Source: Nocardioides sp. T2.26MG-1 (GTDB lineage Bacteria; Actinomycetota; Actinomycetes; Propionibacteriales; Nocardioidaceae). From it: a DNA stretch of 64,000 nucleotides. Shown here piece after piece: positions 1 through 8,022 of the stretch (its first letter is position 1; the number at the start of each line of letters is the position of its first letter). The stretch spans positions 124,001 through 188,000 of the forward strand of contig NZ_CATNLZ010000035.1 of the NCBI RefSeq assembly GCF_950101795.1. The letters run 5' to 3'. A model generated the notes under the pieces. It saw only the letters and a list, made by a program, of their open reading frames with translations. It did not search any database and had not been told where the DNA came from. The translations under genes and the position numbers were made by a program.

Positions 1-929
1 ACACCGGCGAGGCGATCGACCTCCCCGCCAGTGGCCTGACGATCACCTTCGGCTTCGGGCCGACGCTGTTCCGCGACGCCGACGGACGCGACCGGTTCGG
101 CCTGGCCGGCCGGCAGCCCGACGCGCTGCGGACCCTCCCGCACTTCCCGGGCGACCTGCTCGACCCCGAGCGCTCGCACGGCGACCTGTGCGTCCAGGCG
201 TGCGCGGACGACCCGCAGGTCGCCGTGCACGCGATCCGCAACCTCGCCCGCATCGGCTTCGGCACGGTCGCGGTCCGCTGGTCCCAGCTCGGCTTCGGAC
301 GTACGTCGACGACCTCGACGTCGCAGTCGACGCCACGCAACCTGTTCGGCTTCAAGGACGGCACCGCCAACGTCAAGGCCGAGGAGCCCGAGGCCCTCGA
401 CGACCACATCTGGGTCGGTGCCGACGACGGCGACGCCACCTCCAGCTGGCTCACCGGTGGGTCCTACCTGGTGACCCGGCGGATCAACATGACGATCGAG
501 GTCTGGGACCGCCAGCCCCTGGGCGACCAGGAGGCCTTCGTCGGCCGCACCAAGGGCAGCGGCGCGCCGCTCTCGGGCGGCGACGAGTTCACCGAGCCGG
601 ACTTCTCCATGCCCGGCAGCGACGGGCCGGTCATCCCGCGCGACTCCCACGTCCGGGTCGTCCACCCCGACTTCAACGGTGGCGCCCGGATGCTCCGCCG
701 CGGCTACAACTTCGTCGACGGCAGCGACCCCCTGGGCGGGCTGAACGCGGGCCTGTTCTTCATCGCGTTCGTCCGCGACCCCGACACCCACTTCATCCCC
801 ATCCAGAACAAGATGGCCAAGTCCGACGCGATGATGGAGTACCTCAAGGTCACCGGCTCGGCGCTGTTCGCCGTACCCCCCGGCATCGCAGAGGGCGAGT
901 ACGTCGGTCAGGCGCTGTTCGAGGCCTGA
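1..929 (+). CDS. Dyp-type heme peroxidase / deferrochelatase (EfeB-like), 5' end missing
   Basis: The reading frame is open from position 3, so the gene starts upstream of the window; about 308 residues are visible. DyP peroxidases use heme and peroxide, and the EfeB branch works with EfeUO in iron uptake. The DyP hallmark GFKDG lies near visible residue 116 and supplies the catalytic Asp. The proximal heme ligand is probably the His of DSHVRVVHP near visible residue 216. The C-terminal block GLNAGLFFIAFVRDP is typical of the family. The EfeB assignment rests on overall resemblance; the signal peptide and the efeO neighbour expected for that branch would lie outside the window. Confidence 0.88.
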   Translation, partial: TGEAIDLPASGLTITFGFGPTLFRDADGRDRFGLAGRQPDALRTLPHFPGDLLDPERSHGDLCVQACADDPQVAVHAIRNLARIGFGTVAVRWSQLGFGRTSTTSTSQSTPRNLFGFKDGTANVKAEEPEALDDHIWVGADDGDATSSWLTGGSYLVTRRINMTIEVWDRQPLGDQEAFVGRTKGSGAPLSGGDEFTEPDFSMPGSDGPVIPRDSHVRVVHPDFNGGARMLRRGYNFVDGSDPLGGLNAGLFFIAFVRDPDTHFIPIQNKMAKSDAMMEYLKVTGSALFAVPPGIAEGEYVGQALFEA

Positions 930-936
930 GAGAGGT

Positions 937-1679
937 TCAGACCCGGCGGGCCAGGTGGACGCCGACGTCCTGGGCCAGCTCGACCGAGGGCGGGAGCGCG
1001 GCCCGCACCCGCCGCAGGGTCTCGGTGCGCACGGCCGGGTCGAGCACGAGGTAGGCCGACACGGTCGCGAGGTGGCGCACGAAGTGCTCGGTGCCGTGCG
1101 TCGAACGCCGGGGGAGCACCAGGTGGCGGACCTCGGTGAGCTCGGGCACCTCGTCGATCTCCGTGTACGTCGTCGAGAGCTGCGGCGGGTCCGCGACCGT
1201 GCCGAGGAGCTCGTCCTCGATCGCCTGGACCCGGGCGGCCAGGTCCGCGTCGGCGAGCACCGTCTGCGATCCGAAGACCGCGGCCACACCGCCCGGCCTC
1301 AGCACCCCGCCACCCGCTGCCAGCGGGTCGCCGGGTCGGTCCAGTGGAAGGACGCCGCCGCGAAGCACAGGTCGACCGGCGCGACGCCGGCCAGGTCGAC
1401 CGTCTCCCACGTCCCGGCAACCACCTCCACGGGCAGGTCGCGCGTCTCCTCGGTGAGCACGGCGCGCATGCCGGCGTCCGGCTCGACGGCCACGACCTCG
1501 ATGCGTCGCCGGGCGAACAGCGTGGTGGCCTTGCCGGTCCCGGCGCCGACCTCGACCGCCCGCCGGACCGGCCCGGTGGCGTGGCCGAGGACGACGTCGA
1601 CCAGCTCGTCGGGGTACCCGGCGCGGTAGCGGTGGTAGTCGCCGGCCGCGGCCCCGAAGCTCAGTGCCCGCTCGGTCAC
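937..1679 (-). pseudogene. class I SAM-dependent methyltransferase, single-base frameshift
   Basis: From the GTG at 1679 the frame encodes a SAM-binding N-terminus (motif I VEVGAGTGKAT, then VVAVEPD) as far as FHWTDPATRWQRVAG. It then hits a stop, while the next frame continues the same protein (VLRPGGVAAVFGSQ...) to the stop at 937. Adding one base to the C4 run at 1305-1308 (a G run on the coding strand) restores one 247-248 residue protein, the usual size for this family. The GTG overlaps the TGA of the upstream acetyltransferase gene by 4 nt, so the two were probably translationally coupled. Substrate unknown. It could be a real pseudogene or a sequencing error. Confidence 0.8.
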
Positions 1680-2206
1680 GACTGCGCTGCCCACCGCTCC
1701 GCGGTCATCACGAACAACGCCGACTCCTCCTCGTACCACCTGTCGGTGATGCCCCGGTCCTCCATGCCGAGCCGGCGCATCACCGCCTGCGAGGCCCCGT
1801 TGTCGGTGTGGCTGACCGCGATCACCTCGGGCAGCCCGGCCGCGAACGCGTGGCCGAGCACCGCCCGCGCCGCCTCGGTCGCGTAGCCCCGGCCCCACGA
1901 GTCGGGGTGCAGGTGCCAGCCGATCTCGACCTCGCCGTGCTCGGCGTTCGGCAGCGTCATCAGCAGCACGGTGCCGACGACCACGCCGTCCTCGACCCGC
2001 TCGACCGCCCACATGCCGAGCGGCGGCACGTCGCGCTCGACGTACTTGTCGATGCGCTCGTGCGCCTCGTCGAGGTCCCTCATCAGCTCCGGCTCGCCGT
2101 CGCCGAGCCACGTCACGACCTCGAGCCGGCTCAGCAGGTCGAGCAGCCGGGGCGCCTCCTCGTGGCGCCAGGGGCGGATCAGCAGGCGGTCGGTCGCGAG
2201 GTGCAC
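1676..2206 (-). CDS. GNAT-family N-acetyltransferase (RimJ/RimL-like)
   Basis: The product is about 176 aa, starting TDRLLIRPW shortly after the start, the usual opening of RimJ/RimL-type acetyltransferases. The acetyl-CoA binding loop is visible as SWGRGYATEAARAVL, followed by NGASQAVMRRLGM, the family's C-terminal signature. The GTG at 2206 is chosen because GAGAGG lies just upstream and the preceding ABC-F gene ends at 2220. The gene sits between an ABC-F ATPase and the methyltransferase, all on the minus strand with 13-bp and -4-bp gaps, so one transcript is likely. Target unknown: ribosomal protein, another protein or a small molecule are all possible. Confidence 0.85.
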   Translation of the reverse strand: MHLATDRLLIRPWRHEEAPRLLDLLSRLEVVTWLGDGEPELMRDLDEAHERIDKYVERDVPPLGMWAVERVEDGVVVGTVLLMTLPNAEHGEVEIGWHLHPDSWGRGYATEAARAVLGHAFAAGLPEVIAVSHTDNGASQAVMRRLGMEDRGITDRWYEEESALFVMTAERWAAQS

Positions 2207-2219
2207 GAGCGCCAGCCTC

Positions 2220-3779
2220 TCAGTCGCCCTGGTCGTCCGCACCGGGGTTTGCGAGGTCCAGGACGCGCTCCACGCCGATGTCCTCCAGGAAGCCCCCGTC
2301 GTGGCTGGCCACGAGGAGCGCGCCGCGGTACGACGCCAGCGCCGAGACCAGCGCGTCGTACGACGCGAAGTCGAGGTTGTTGGTCGGCTCGTCGAGCAGC
2401 AGGAGCTGTGGGGCCGGGTCGGCCAGCAGCAGGGTGGCCAGCGTCGCGCGGAACCGCTCGCCGCCGGACAGGTCGCCGGCCCGCCGGTCCGCCGCCGAGC
2501 CGCGGAACAGGAACCGCGCGAGCCGGGCGCGCACCGCGTTGGCGTCGGCACCCGGGGCCCGCCGCCTGACGTTCTCGTAGACGGTGGCGTCGTCGTCGAG
2601 CACGTCGAGCCGCTGGGGGAGCAGCCCGACCGGGACCTGCGCGTGGTCGACGAGCGCGTGCAGCAGCGTGGTCTTGCCCGAGCCGTTGGGCCCGACCAGC
2701 CCGATCCGGTCGGGTCCGCTGATCGCGAGGCCGCCCGCGGCGCCGGCCTCGAGCACCACCCGGCCGCGTGGGACCTCGGTGCCGGGCAGGTCGATGCGGA
2801 TCTCCCGGTCCTCGCGCAGCCGGGTCTCGGCCTCGCTGAGCCGCTCGCGGGCGACGGCCAGCCGGGAGTCGTGCACCCGGCGGTACTTCGCCGCCGACTC
2901 CTCCGCGGCGCGCTTCTTCGCGCCGATCACGATCCTCGGCAGCCCCCGCGTCTCGGCGGCCTTCGCGCCCTGCCGCCGGCGCTGAGCGAGCACCCGCTCG
3001 GCCTCGACCCGGTCGTTGCGCTGCCGGCGTACGTCGGAGCGCGCGCTGGTCACCGCCTGTCGCGCGGCCTCCTGCTCGGCGGCGACCTGGGCGGCGTACG
3101 CCGAGTAGCCGCCGCCGTACCAGCGGACCCCGCCGTCGCGCAGGTCGCCGATCCGGTCCATCCGCTCGAGCAGCTCCCGGTCGTGGCTGACCACGAGGAG
3201 CGACCGGGTCCAGCCCGCGACCACGTCGTAGAGCCGCTCGCGGGCCCGGGCGTCGAGGTTGTTGGTGGGCTCGTCGAGCAGCAGCACGTCGGGGCGCCGC
3301 AGCAGCAGCCGCGCGAGCCCGAGCTGGGTGACCTCGCCGCCGGAGAGCTGCCCGAGGCGGCGGTCGAGGACGTCGGTGGGCAGGCCGAGCCGTCCGAGCT
3401 CGGCGACGGCACGGTCCTCGACGTCCCAGTCGTCGCCGATGGTGTCGAAGAGCGCCTCGTCGACCGCGCCGTCCTCGACCGCGCGGATCGCGCGGCGGAC
3501 GGGGCCGATGCCGAGGAAGTCCTCGACGGGCTGGTGCACGTCGAGGGTGAGGTCCTGGGGGAGGTAGCCGACCTCGCCGGAGACCTGGACGTGCCCGGCG
3601 GTGGGCCGCAGGTCGCCGGCGACGACGCGCAGCAGCGTCGACTTGCCGGCGCCGTTGAGGCCGACCAGGCCGGACCGGCCCGGGCCGACGAGCAGGTCGA
3701 GGCCGTCGAGGACGGGGGTGCCGTCGGGCCAGGTGAAACCGAGGCCGGACGCGCTGATGACAGGGGTGGGTGCAGGCAT
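2220..3779 (-). CDS. ABC-F family ATPase (ribosome-associated, antibiotic-resistance type)
   Basis: The 519-aa protein has two ABC domains and no membrane segment, as in ABC-F translation factors. The first Walker A is GLNGAGKST (residues about 40-48) and the second GPNGSGKTT. Each half has an LSGGE signature and a LLLDEPTNNLD Walker B. The domains are joined by a charged, Arg/Ala-rich linker (about 235-330) matching the P-site tRNA interaction motif. Members bind the ribosomal E site and either protect against macrolide/lincosamide/pleuromutilin antibiotics or act as housekeeping factors; sequence alone does not decide which. The 210-bp upstream gap could hold an attenuator but I resolve none. 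First gene of a three-gene minus-strand group. Confidence 0.9.
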   Translation of the reverse strand: MPAPTPVISASGLGFTWPDGTPVLDGLDLLVGPGRSGLVGLNGAGKSTLLRVVAGDLRPTAGHVQVSGEVGYLPQDLTLDVHQPVEDFLGIGPVRRAIRAVEDGAVDEALFDTIGDDWDVEDRAVAELGRLGLPTDVLDRRLGQLSGGEVTQLGLARLLLRRPDVLLLDEPTNNLDARARERLYDVVAGWTRSLLVVSHDRELLERMDRIGDLRDGGVRWYGGGYSAYAAQVAAEQEAARQAVTSARSDVRRQRNDRVEAERVLAQRRRQGAKAAETRGLPRIVIGAKKRAAEESAAKYRRVHDSRLAVARERLSEAETRLREDREIRIDLPGTEVPRGRVVLEAGAAGGLAISGPDRIGLVGPNGSGKTTLLHALVDHAQVPVGLLPQRLDVLDDDATVYENVRRRAPGADANAVRARLARFLFRGSAADRRAGDLSGGERFRATLATLLLADPAPQLLLLDEPTNNLDFASYDALVSALASYRGALLVASHDGGFLEDIGVERVLDLANPGADDQGD

Positions 3780-3990
3780 GGCGAGCTCCGTACGAGGTGG
3801 CGGGATGGGGCGGCGACCTCAGAGCTTCAAGTGGACCTGCCTGCGGGAGGGGGTAGGACGGCTCCCAGCGTAGGTCGGTCGCTGGCGCGGACGCGAGCGA
3901 TTAGTTCATCGCGGTCGGGTAGAGTGCCCGCGCAGCACAGCGTCGTGCGCCCACCGACACATCGCACACCCCCCGCAAGGACCCCCCGCT

Positions 3991-5589
3991 GTGACCATGC
4001 CCGTCAGCCGGCCCGTCGTCCTCATCGCCGAAGAGCTCAGCCCGGCGACCGTCGAGGCGCTCGGCCCGGACTTCGAGATCCGGTACTGCGACGGTGCCGA
4101 CCGCGGCGAGCTGCTCGCCGCGATCGCCGACGCCGACGCGCTCCTGGTCCGCTCCGCCACCAAGGTCGACGCCGAGGCGCTCGCGGCCGCCCGCCGGCTC
4201 AAGGTGGTCGCCCGCGCTGGGGTGGGCCTCGACAACGTCGACGTGCGCGCCGCGACCCAGTCCGGCGTGATGGTGGTCAACGCGCCGACGTCCAACATCG
4301 TGTCCGCCGCCGAGCTCGCCGTCGCGCTGATGCTCGCCGCCGCGCGGCACGTCTCGCCGGCCCACGCGGCGCTCAAGAACGGCGAGTGGAAGCGCGCCCG
4401 CTACACCGGCACCGAGCTGTACGAGAAGACCGTCGGCATCGTCGGCCTGGGCCGCATCGGTGTACTCGTGGCCCAGCGGCTCAGTGCGTTCGGCATGAAC
4501 GTCATCGCCTACGACCCCTACGTGCAGGCCGGCCGGGCCGCGCAGATGGGCGTGCGGCTCGTCGACCTCGACACGCTGCTCACCGAGGCGGACTTTATGT
4601 CCGTGCACCTGCCCAAGACCCCCGAGACCGTCGGCCTGATCGGCACCGAGCAGCTTGCGAAGGTCAAGCCGTCGCTGGTGCTCGTCAACGCCGCCCGCGG
4701 CGGCATCGTCGACGAGCCCGCGCTCTACGCCGCCCTCAAGGAGGGCCGGGTCGCGGCCGCGGGCCTGGACGTGTTCGCCCAGGAGCCGTGCACCGACAGC
4801 CCGCTGTTCGAGCTCGAGAACGTCGTCGCCACGCCGCACCTCGGCGCCTCGACCGACGAGGCCCAGGAGAAGGCCGGCATCGCGGTCGCCAAGTCGGTGC
4901 GCCTCGCGCTCTCCGGCGAGCTGGTCCCCGACGCGGTCAACGTCCAGGGCGGTCTGATCGCCGAGGACGTCCGTCCCGGGATCCCGCTCACCGAGAAGCT
5001 CGGCCGGGTCTTCACCGGCCTGGCGGGCGAGGTCGCGCTCTCGATCGACGTCGAGGTCCGCGGCGAGATCACCGACTACGACGTCAAGGTGCTCGAGCTG
5101 GCCGCCCTCAAGGGCATCTTCACCGACATCGTCGAGGACCAGGTCTCCTACGTGAACGCGCCGCTGCTCGCCTCGGAGCGGGGCATCGCCGTCCGCCTCG
5201 TCTCCGACCCGGAGAGCCCCGACCACCGCAACCTGATCACGATCCGCGGCACCCTCGCCGACGGCTCGCAGGTCTCGGTGAGCGGCACGCTGATCGGGAT
5301 CAACCAGAAGGAGCGGCTGGTCGAGGTCAACGGCTTCGACGTCGACCTCGAGCCCACCGAGCACCTCGCGTTCCTCACGTACGGCGACCGCCCCGGCATG
5401 GTCGGCACGGTCGGGGTGATCCTGGGCGACGCCGGCATCAACATCGCCGGCATGCAGGTCTCCCGCGATGCCAAGGGCGGCCGCGCCCTGGTCGCGCTCT
5501 CCGTGGACACCGCGATCCCCGGCGACGTGCTGGCCGACCTGCAGCACGCGATCTCCGCGGTCTCCGCCCGCGCGGTCAACCTGGTCTGA
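3991..5589 (+). CDS. serA: D-3-phosphoglycerate dehydrogenase, type 1 (long form)
   Basis: Oxidises 3-phosphoglycerate to 3-phosphohydroxypyruvate with NAD+, the first step of serine synthesis. At 532 aa it is the long form: substrate and nucleotide domains, an intervening ASB domain (about 320-450) and a C-terminal ACT domain that binds serine for feedback inhibition. Visible motifs are VGLGRIG near residue 150, the catalytic Arg in NAARGG near 235 and the catalytic His in ATPHLGAS near 282. The GTG at 3991 is preferred over the ATG at 3997 because AAGGA ends 9 nt before it. The gene is monocistronic between a divergent ABC-F gene and a convergent epoxide hydrolase. Confidence 0.97.
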   Translation: MTMPVSRPVVLIAEELSPATVEALGPDFEIRYCDGADRGELLAAIADADALLVRSATKVDAEALAAARRLKVVARAGVGLDNVDVRAATQSGVMVVNAPTSNIVSAAELAVALMLAAARHVSPAHAALKNGEWKRARYTGTELYEKTVGIVGLGRIGVLVAQRLSAFGMNVIAYDPYVQAGRAAQMGVRLVDLDTLLTEADFMSVHLPKTPETVGLIGTEQLAKVKPSLVLVNAARGGIVDEPALYAALKEGRVAAAGLDVFAQEPCTDSPLFELENVVATPHLGASTDEAQEKAGIAVAKSVRLALSGELVPDAVNVQGGLIAEDVRPGIPLTEKLGRVFTGLAGEVALSIDVEVRGEITDYDVKVLELAALKGIFTDIVEDQVSYVNAPLLASERGIAVRLVSDPESPDHRNLITIRGTLADGSQVSVSGTLIGINQKERLVEVNGFDVDLEPTEHLAFLTYGDRPGMVGTVGVILGDAGINIAGMQVSRDAKGGRALVALSVDTAIPGDVLADLQHAISAVSARAVNLV

Positions 5590-5596
5590 CTGCGGC

Positions 5597-6739
5597 TCAG
5601 CCCGCGGCGCCGAAGAACGCCCGCAGGTCGGCGACCACCGCGCCGGGGTTCTCCAGCACGGCGAAGTGCCCGCCGCCGTCCAGCTCCGACCAGTGCTGGA
5701 TGTTCGCGTTGTCGCGCTCGGCCAGCGACCGGATCGTCTGGAAGTCGTGCTCGAAGACCGCCACGCCGAGCCGTCCGGTGCTCACCACGGGCTCGCGCTG
5801 GGCGTGCGCCTCCTCGTAGTGGTAGCGCACCGACCCGGCCGAGGTGTTGGTCAGCCAGTACAGCGTCACCTGCTCCAGCACCTGCTCGGGCGTGACCAGC
5901 GAGGTGCCGTTGCCGAAGCTCTCGAACAGCTCGGAGTAGGCGAGCTGGCCGACCGGGCTGTCGGAGAGCCCGGCGGCGATCGTCTGTGGCCGCGAGCCGT
6001 TCATCGCGTTGTAGCCGCCGACCGACTGGAACCACTGCAGGTGCTCGAGGGCGGCGTACTCCTTGGGGCCGAAGCCCTCGAACTCGGCCGGGTCGCCGGA
6101 GGGGAACGAGAAGAGCTGCAGCACGTGGGCGCCGAGGAATCCCTCCGGGTCGAGGATCGCCAGCTCGCGGCCGACCATCGCGCCGCCGTCCGAGCCATGC
6201 ACGCCGTACGACGAGTAGCCGAGCCGGCGCATCAGCGTGTCCCAGGCGCGGGCGGTGCGGGCCATCGTCCAGCCACCCTCGGCGACCGGCGTGGAGAACC
6301 CGAAGCCGGGCATCGAGGGGATCACGACGTGGAAGGCGTCCTCGGCCCGGCCGCCGTACGCCTCGGGGTCGGTGAGCGGACCGATGAGAGGCAGGAACTC
6401 CAGGAACGACCCCGGGTAGGTGTGCGACAGCACCAGCGCCCGCGCGCCCGGCACCGCCGAGCGGGCGTGCACGAAGTGGATCGTCTGGCCGTCGATCTCG
6501 GTCGTGAAGTTCGGGTGCGCGTTGATCCGCGCCTCGACCGTGCGCCAGTCGAAGCGCTGCCAGCGCTCGACCATCTCGCGCAGGTAGGAGTCCGGCGTGC
6601 CGTACTCCCAGGAGTCGCCGGGCGCGGGCCGGGCGAACCGGGTGGAGGCGAGCCGGCGGCTCAGGTCGTCGAGGTCGGCCTGCGCGACCTCGACGGTGAA
6701 CGGGTGGAGGGCGGTGGGGGAGGCGGGGTTCGTGGTCAT
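5597..6739 (-). CDS. alpha/beta-hydrolase epoxide hydrolase with EHN domain
   Basis: The 380-aa protein starts with the epoxide hydrolase N-terminal (EHN) domain (about 10-120), then an alpha/beta-hydrolase fold. The nucleophile is probably Asp184 in GVHGSDGG; the oxyanion motif is SHTYPGS (HGxP-like) near 107; the catalytic His is about 358 in GGGHFAVLENP. Such enzymes open epoxides through a covalent ester with the Asp. It is divergently transcribed from a WYL regulator. A TAGCGT hexamer sits 7 nt before the ATG (on the minus strand, at 6747-6752), suggesting a leaderless mRNA, with an inverted repeat directly upstream. Physiological substrate unknown. Confidence 0.9.
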   Translation of the reverse strand: MTTNPASPTALHPFTVEVAQADLDDLSRRLASTRFARPAPGDSWEYGTPDSYLREMVERWQRFDWRTVEARINAHPNFTTEIDGQTIHFVHARSAVPGARALVLSHTYPGSFLEFLPLIGPLTDPEAYGGRAEDAFHVVIPSMPGFGFSTPVAEGGWTMARTARAWDTLMRRLGYSSYGVHGSDGGAMVGRELAILDPEGFLGAHVLQLFSFPSGDPAEFEGFGPKEYAALEHLQWFQSVGGYNAMNGSRPQTIAAGLSDSPVGQLAYSELFESFGNGTSLVTPEQVLEQVTLYWLTNTSAGSVRYHYEEAHAQREPVVSTGRLGVAVFEHDFQTIRSLAERDNANIQHWSELDGGGHFAVLENPGAVVADLRAFFGAAG

Positions 6740-6756
6740 GTCCCTGACGCTAGGGT

Positions 6757-6791
6757 GGGTTGCGGAAGATATGGTTCCTGAATCGCAACCC
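6757..6791. promoter_or_regulatory. inverted repeat GGGTTGCG-N19-CGCAACCC, candidate operator
   Basis: Perfect 8-bp arms at 6757-6764 and 6784-6791 lie between the divergent epoxide hydrolase and WYL regulator genes. They sit just upstream of the hydrolase -10-like TAGCGT, where a repressor or activator would act. The WYL regulator next door is the obvious candidate ligand; this is inference. Confidence 0.55.
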
Positions 6792-6804
6792 GGGAGAGAT
6801 GCTC

Positions 6805-7794
6805 ATGGGAGAGACCGCGACCCGCACCCTCGCCCTCCTCTCGCTGCTCCAGAGCCGCTCGGACTGGTCCGGCGCCGACCTCGCCGAGCGGCTCGGCGTC
6901 TCGGACCGGACGATCCGGCACGACGTGGCGCGGCTCCGCGACCTCGGCTACCCGGTCGACGCCGTCCGCGGCCCGGGAGGTCGCTACCGCCTCGGCGTCG
7001 GCGCCAAGCTGCCGCCGCTCCTGCTCGACGACGAGGAGGCCGTCGCGGTGGCGGTCGGCCTGCGCGCCGCCACCGGTGTCGCGGGGGTCGAGGAGACCAG
7101 CGCCCGGGCGCTCGCGAAGCTCGAGCAGGTGCTGCCCGACCGGCTGCGGCGCAAGCTCAACGCCCTGGTCCGGGCCACCTCGGCCGGTCCGGTCAACACC
7201 GACAGCAACGTCGAGGACCCCGAGGTCGACGCCGAGGTCCTCCAGACCGTCTCGGTCGCGATCCGCGACCACGAGGGCCTGCGCTGCGACTACCGCGGCG
7301 AGCCGCGCGAGCTCGAGCCCTACCACCTGGTCGCCTGGCAGCGGCGGTGGTACCTCGTCGCCCGCGACCCGCGGACCGACACCTGGGATCCGTACCGGGT
7401 CGACTGGCTGCGGCTCAAGACGCCGGGCGGGCGGCGGTTCACCCCGGTCGACCTCCCCGAGGACCTCACCGAGCTCGTGGTGCGCGAGGTCGCCCGCACC
7501 GGCTGGGCCGTGCACGCGCGGATCCTGGTCGACGCCCCGGCCGAGGCGGTGGTCGCCCGCATCAACCCCGCCGTCGGCACGGTCGAGTCCCACCCGGACG
7601 GCGGCAGCGTCCTGGTCACCGGCGGCGACAGCCTCGAGGTGGTCGCCGTCTGGATCTCGATGCTCGGCCTCCAGTTCCACGTCACCGACCCGCCCGAACT
7701 GGTCGAGCACGTCCGCGAGCTGGCCCGGCGGTACGCCGCCGCGCTGCCGGCACCGTTCCCAGGATCGACCTCCACGGCGGCCGCACCGCGCTAG
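6805..7794 (+). CDS. YafY-type transcriptional regulator: HTH + WYL domain
   Basis: The N-terminal winged HTH reads GADLAERLGVSDRTIRHDVARL. A WYL domain follows, with the characteristic LEPYHLVAWQRRWYLVA near residue 180, and then a C-terminal extension (WCX-like). WYL proteins sense ligands, often nucleotides or single-stranded nucleic acid, and control stress or catabolic genes. The ATG at 6805 is chosen because GGGAGAG ends 6 nt before it; the in-frame ATG at 6799 directly abuts that ribosome-binding site. Divergent from the epoxide hydrolase, which it probably controls. Confidence 0.88.
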   Translation: MGETATRTLALLSLLQSRSDWSGADLAERLGVSDRTIRHDVARLRDLGYPVDAVRGPGGRYRLGVGAKLPPLLLDDEEAVAVAVGLRAATGVAGVEETSARALAKLEQVLPDRLRRKLNALVRATSAGPVNTDSNVEDPEVDAEVLQTVSVAIRDHEGLRCDYRGEPRELEPYHLVAWQRRWYLVARDPRTDTWDPYRVDWLRLKTPGGRRFTPVDLPEDLTELVVREVARTGWAVHARILVDAPAEAVVARINPAVGTVESHPDGGSVLVTGGDSLEVVAVWISMLGLQFHVTDPPELVEHVRELARRYAAALPAPFPGSTSTAAAPR

Positions 7795-7800
7795 CGTCGC

Positions 7801-7837
7801 CCGATGCGCGCCCGATGCGCCCGATGCGCGCCCGATC
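7801..7837 (+). repeat. short tandem repeat of CGATGCGC(GC)C units
   Basis: About 3.5 imperfect copies of a 9-11 bp unit, CCGATGCGCG(C), follow the stop of the WYL regulator. The rest of the 228-bp gap before fhs holds no convincing gene. GCGGTGAACGCCGC at about 7974 could form a small hairpin in the fhs leader. Confidence 0.4.
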
Positions 7838-8022
7838 CGTCTGCGACCCGTTCGGCCGGCTGCCGGCGTCGATCCCGCGTCCGGGCGGCACCGGCGAGCT
7901 GTTCGACCTCGGCCACGGACCGGGCGTCGGACGGGACGATCAGCGCTGAGGAGAGGCCGTTTGGCACTTTTCTGCGGTGAACGCCGCGTTAGCGTGCAAA
8001 GAGGTACGAAGGGAGGCCGACA

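Noticed and set aside
3901..5547. A 548-codon - strand frame opposite serA
   Set aside because: Lacks codon-position bias independent of serA and has no domain.
1971..5819. A 1282-codon open frame on the + strand
   Set aside because: It runs antisense to the acetyltransferase and ABC-F genes and then out of frame through serA; its composition is Arg/Gly/Ala-rich and it has no domain. A G+C-rich shadow frame.
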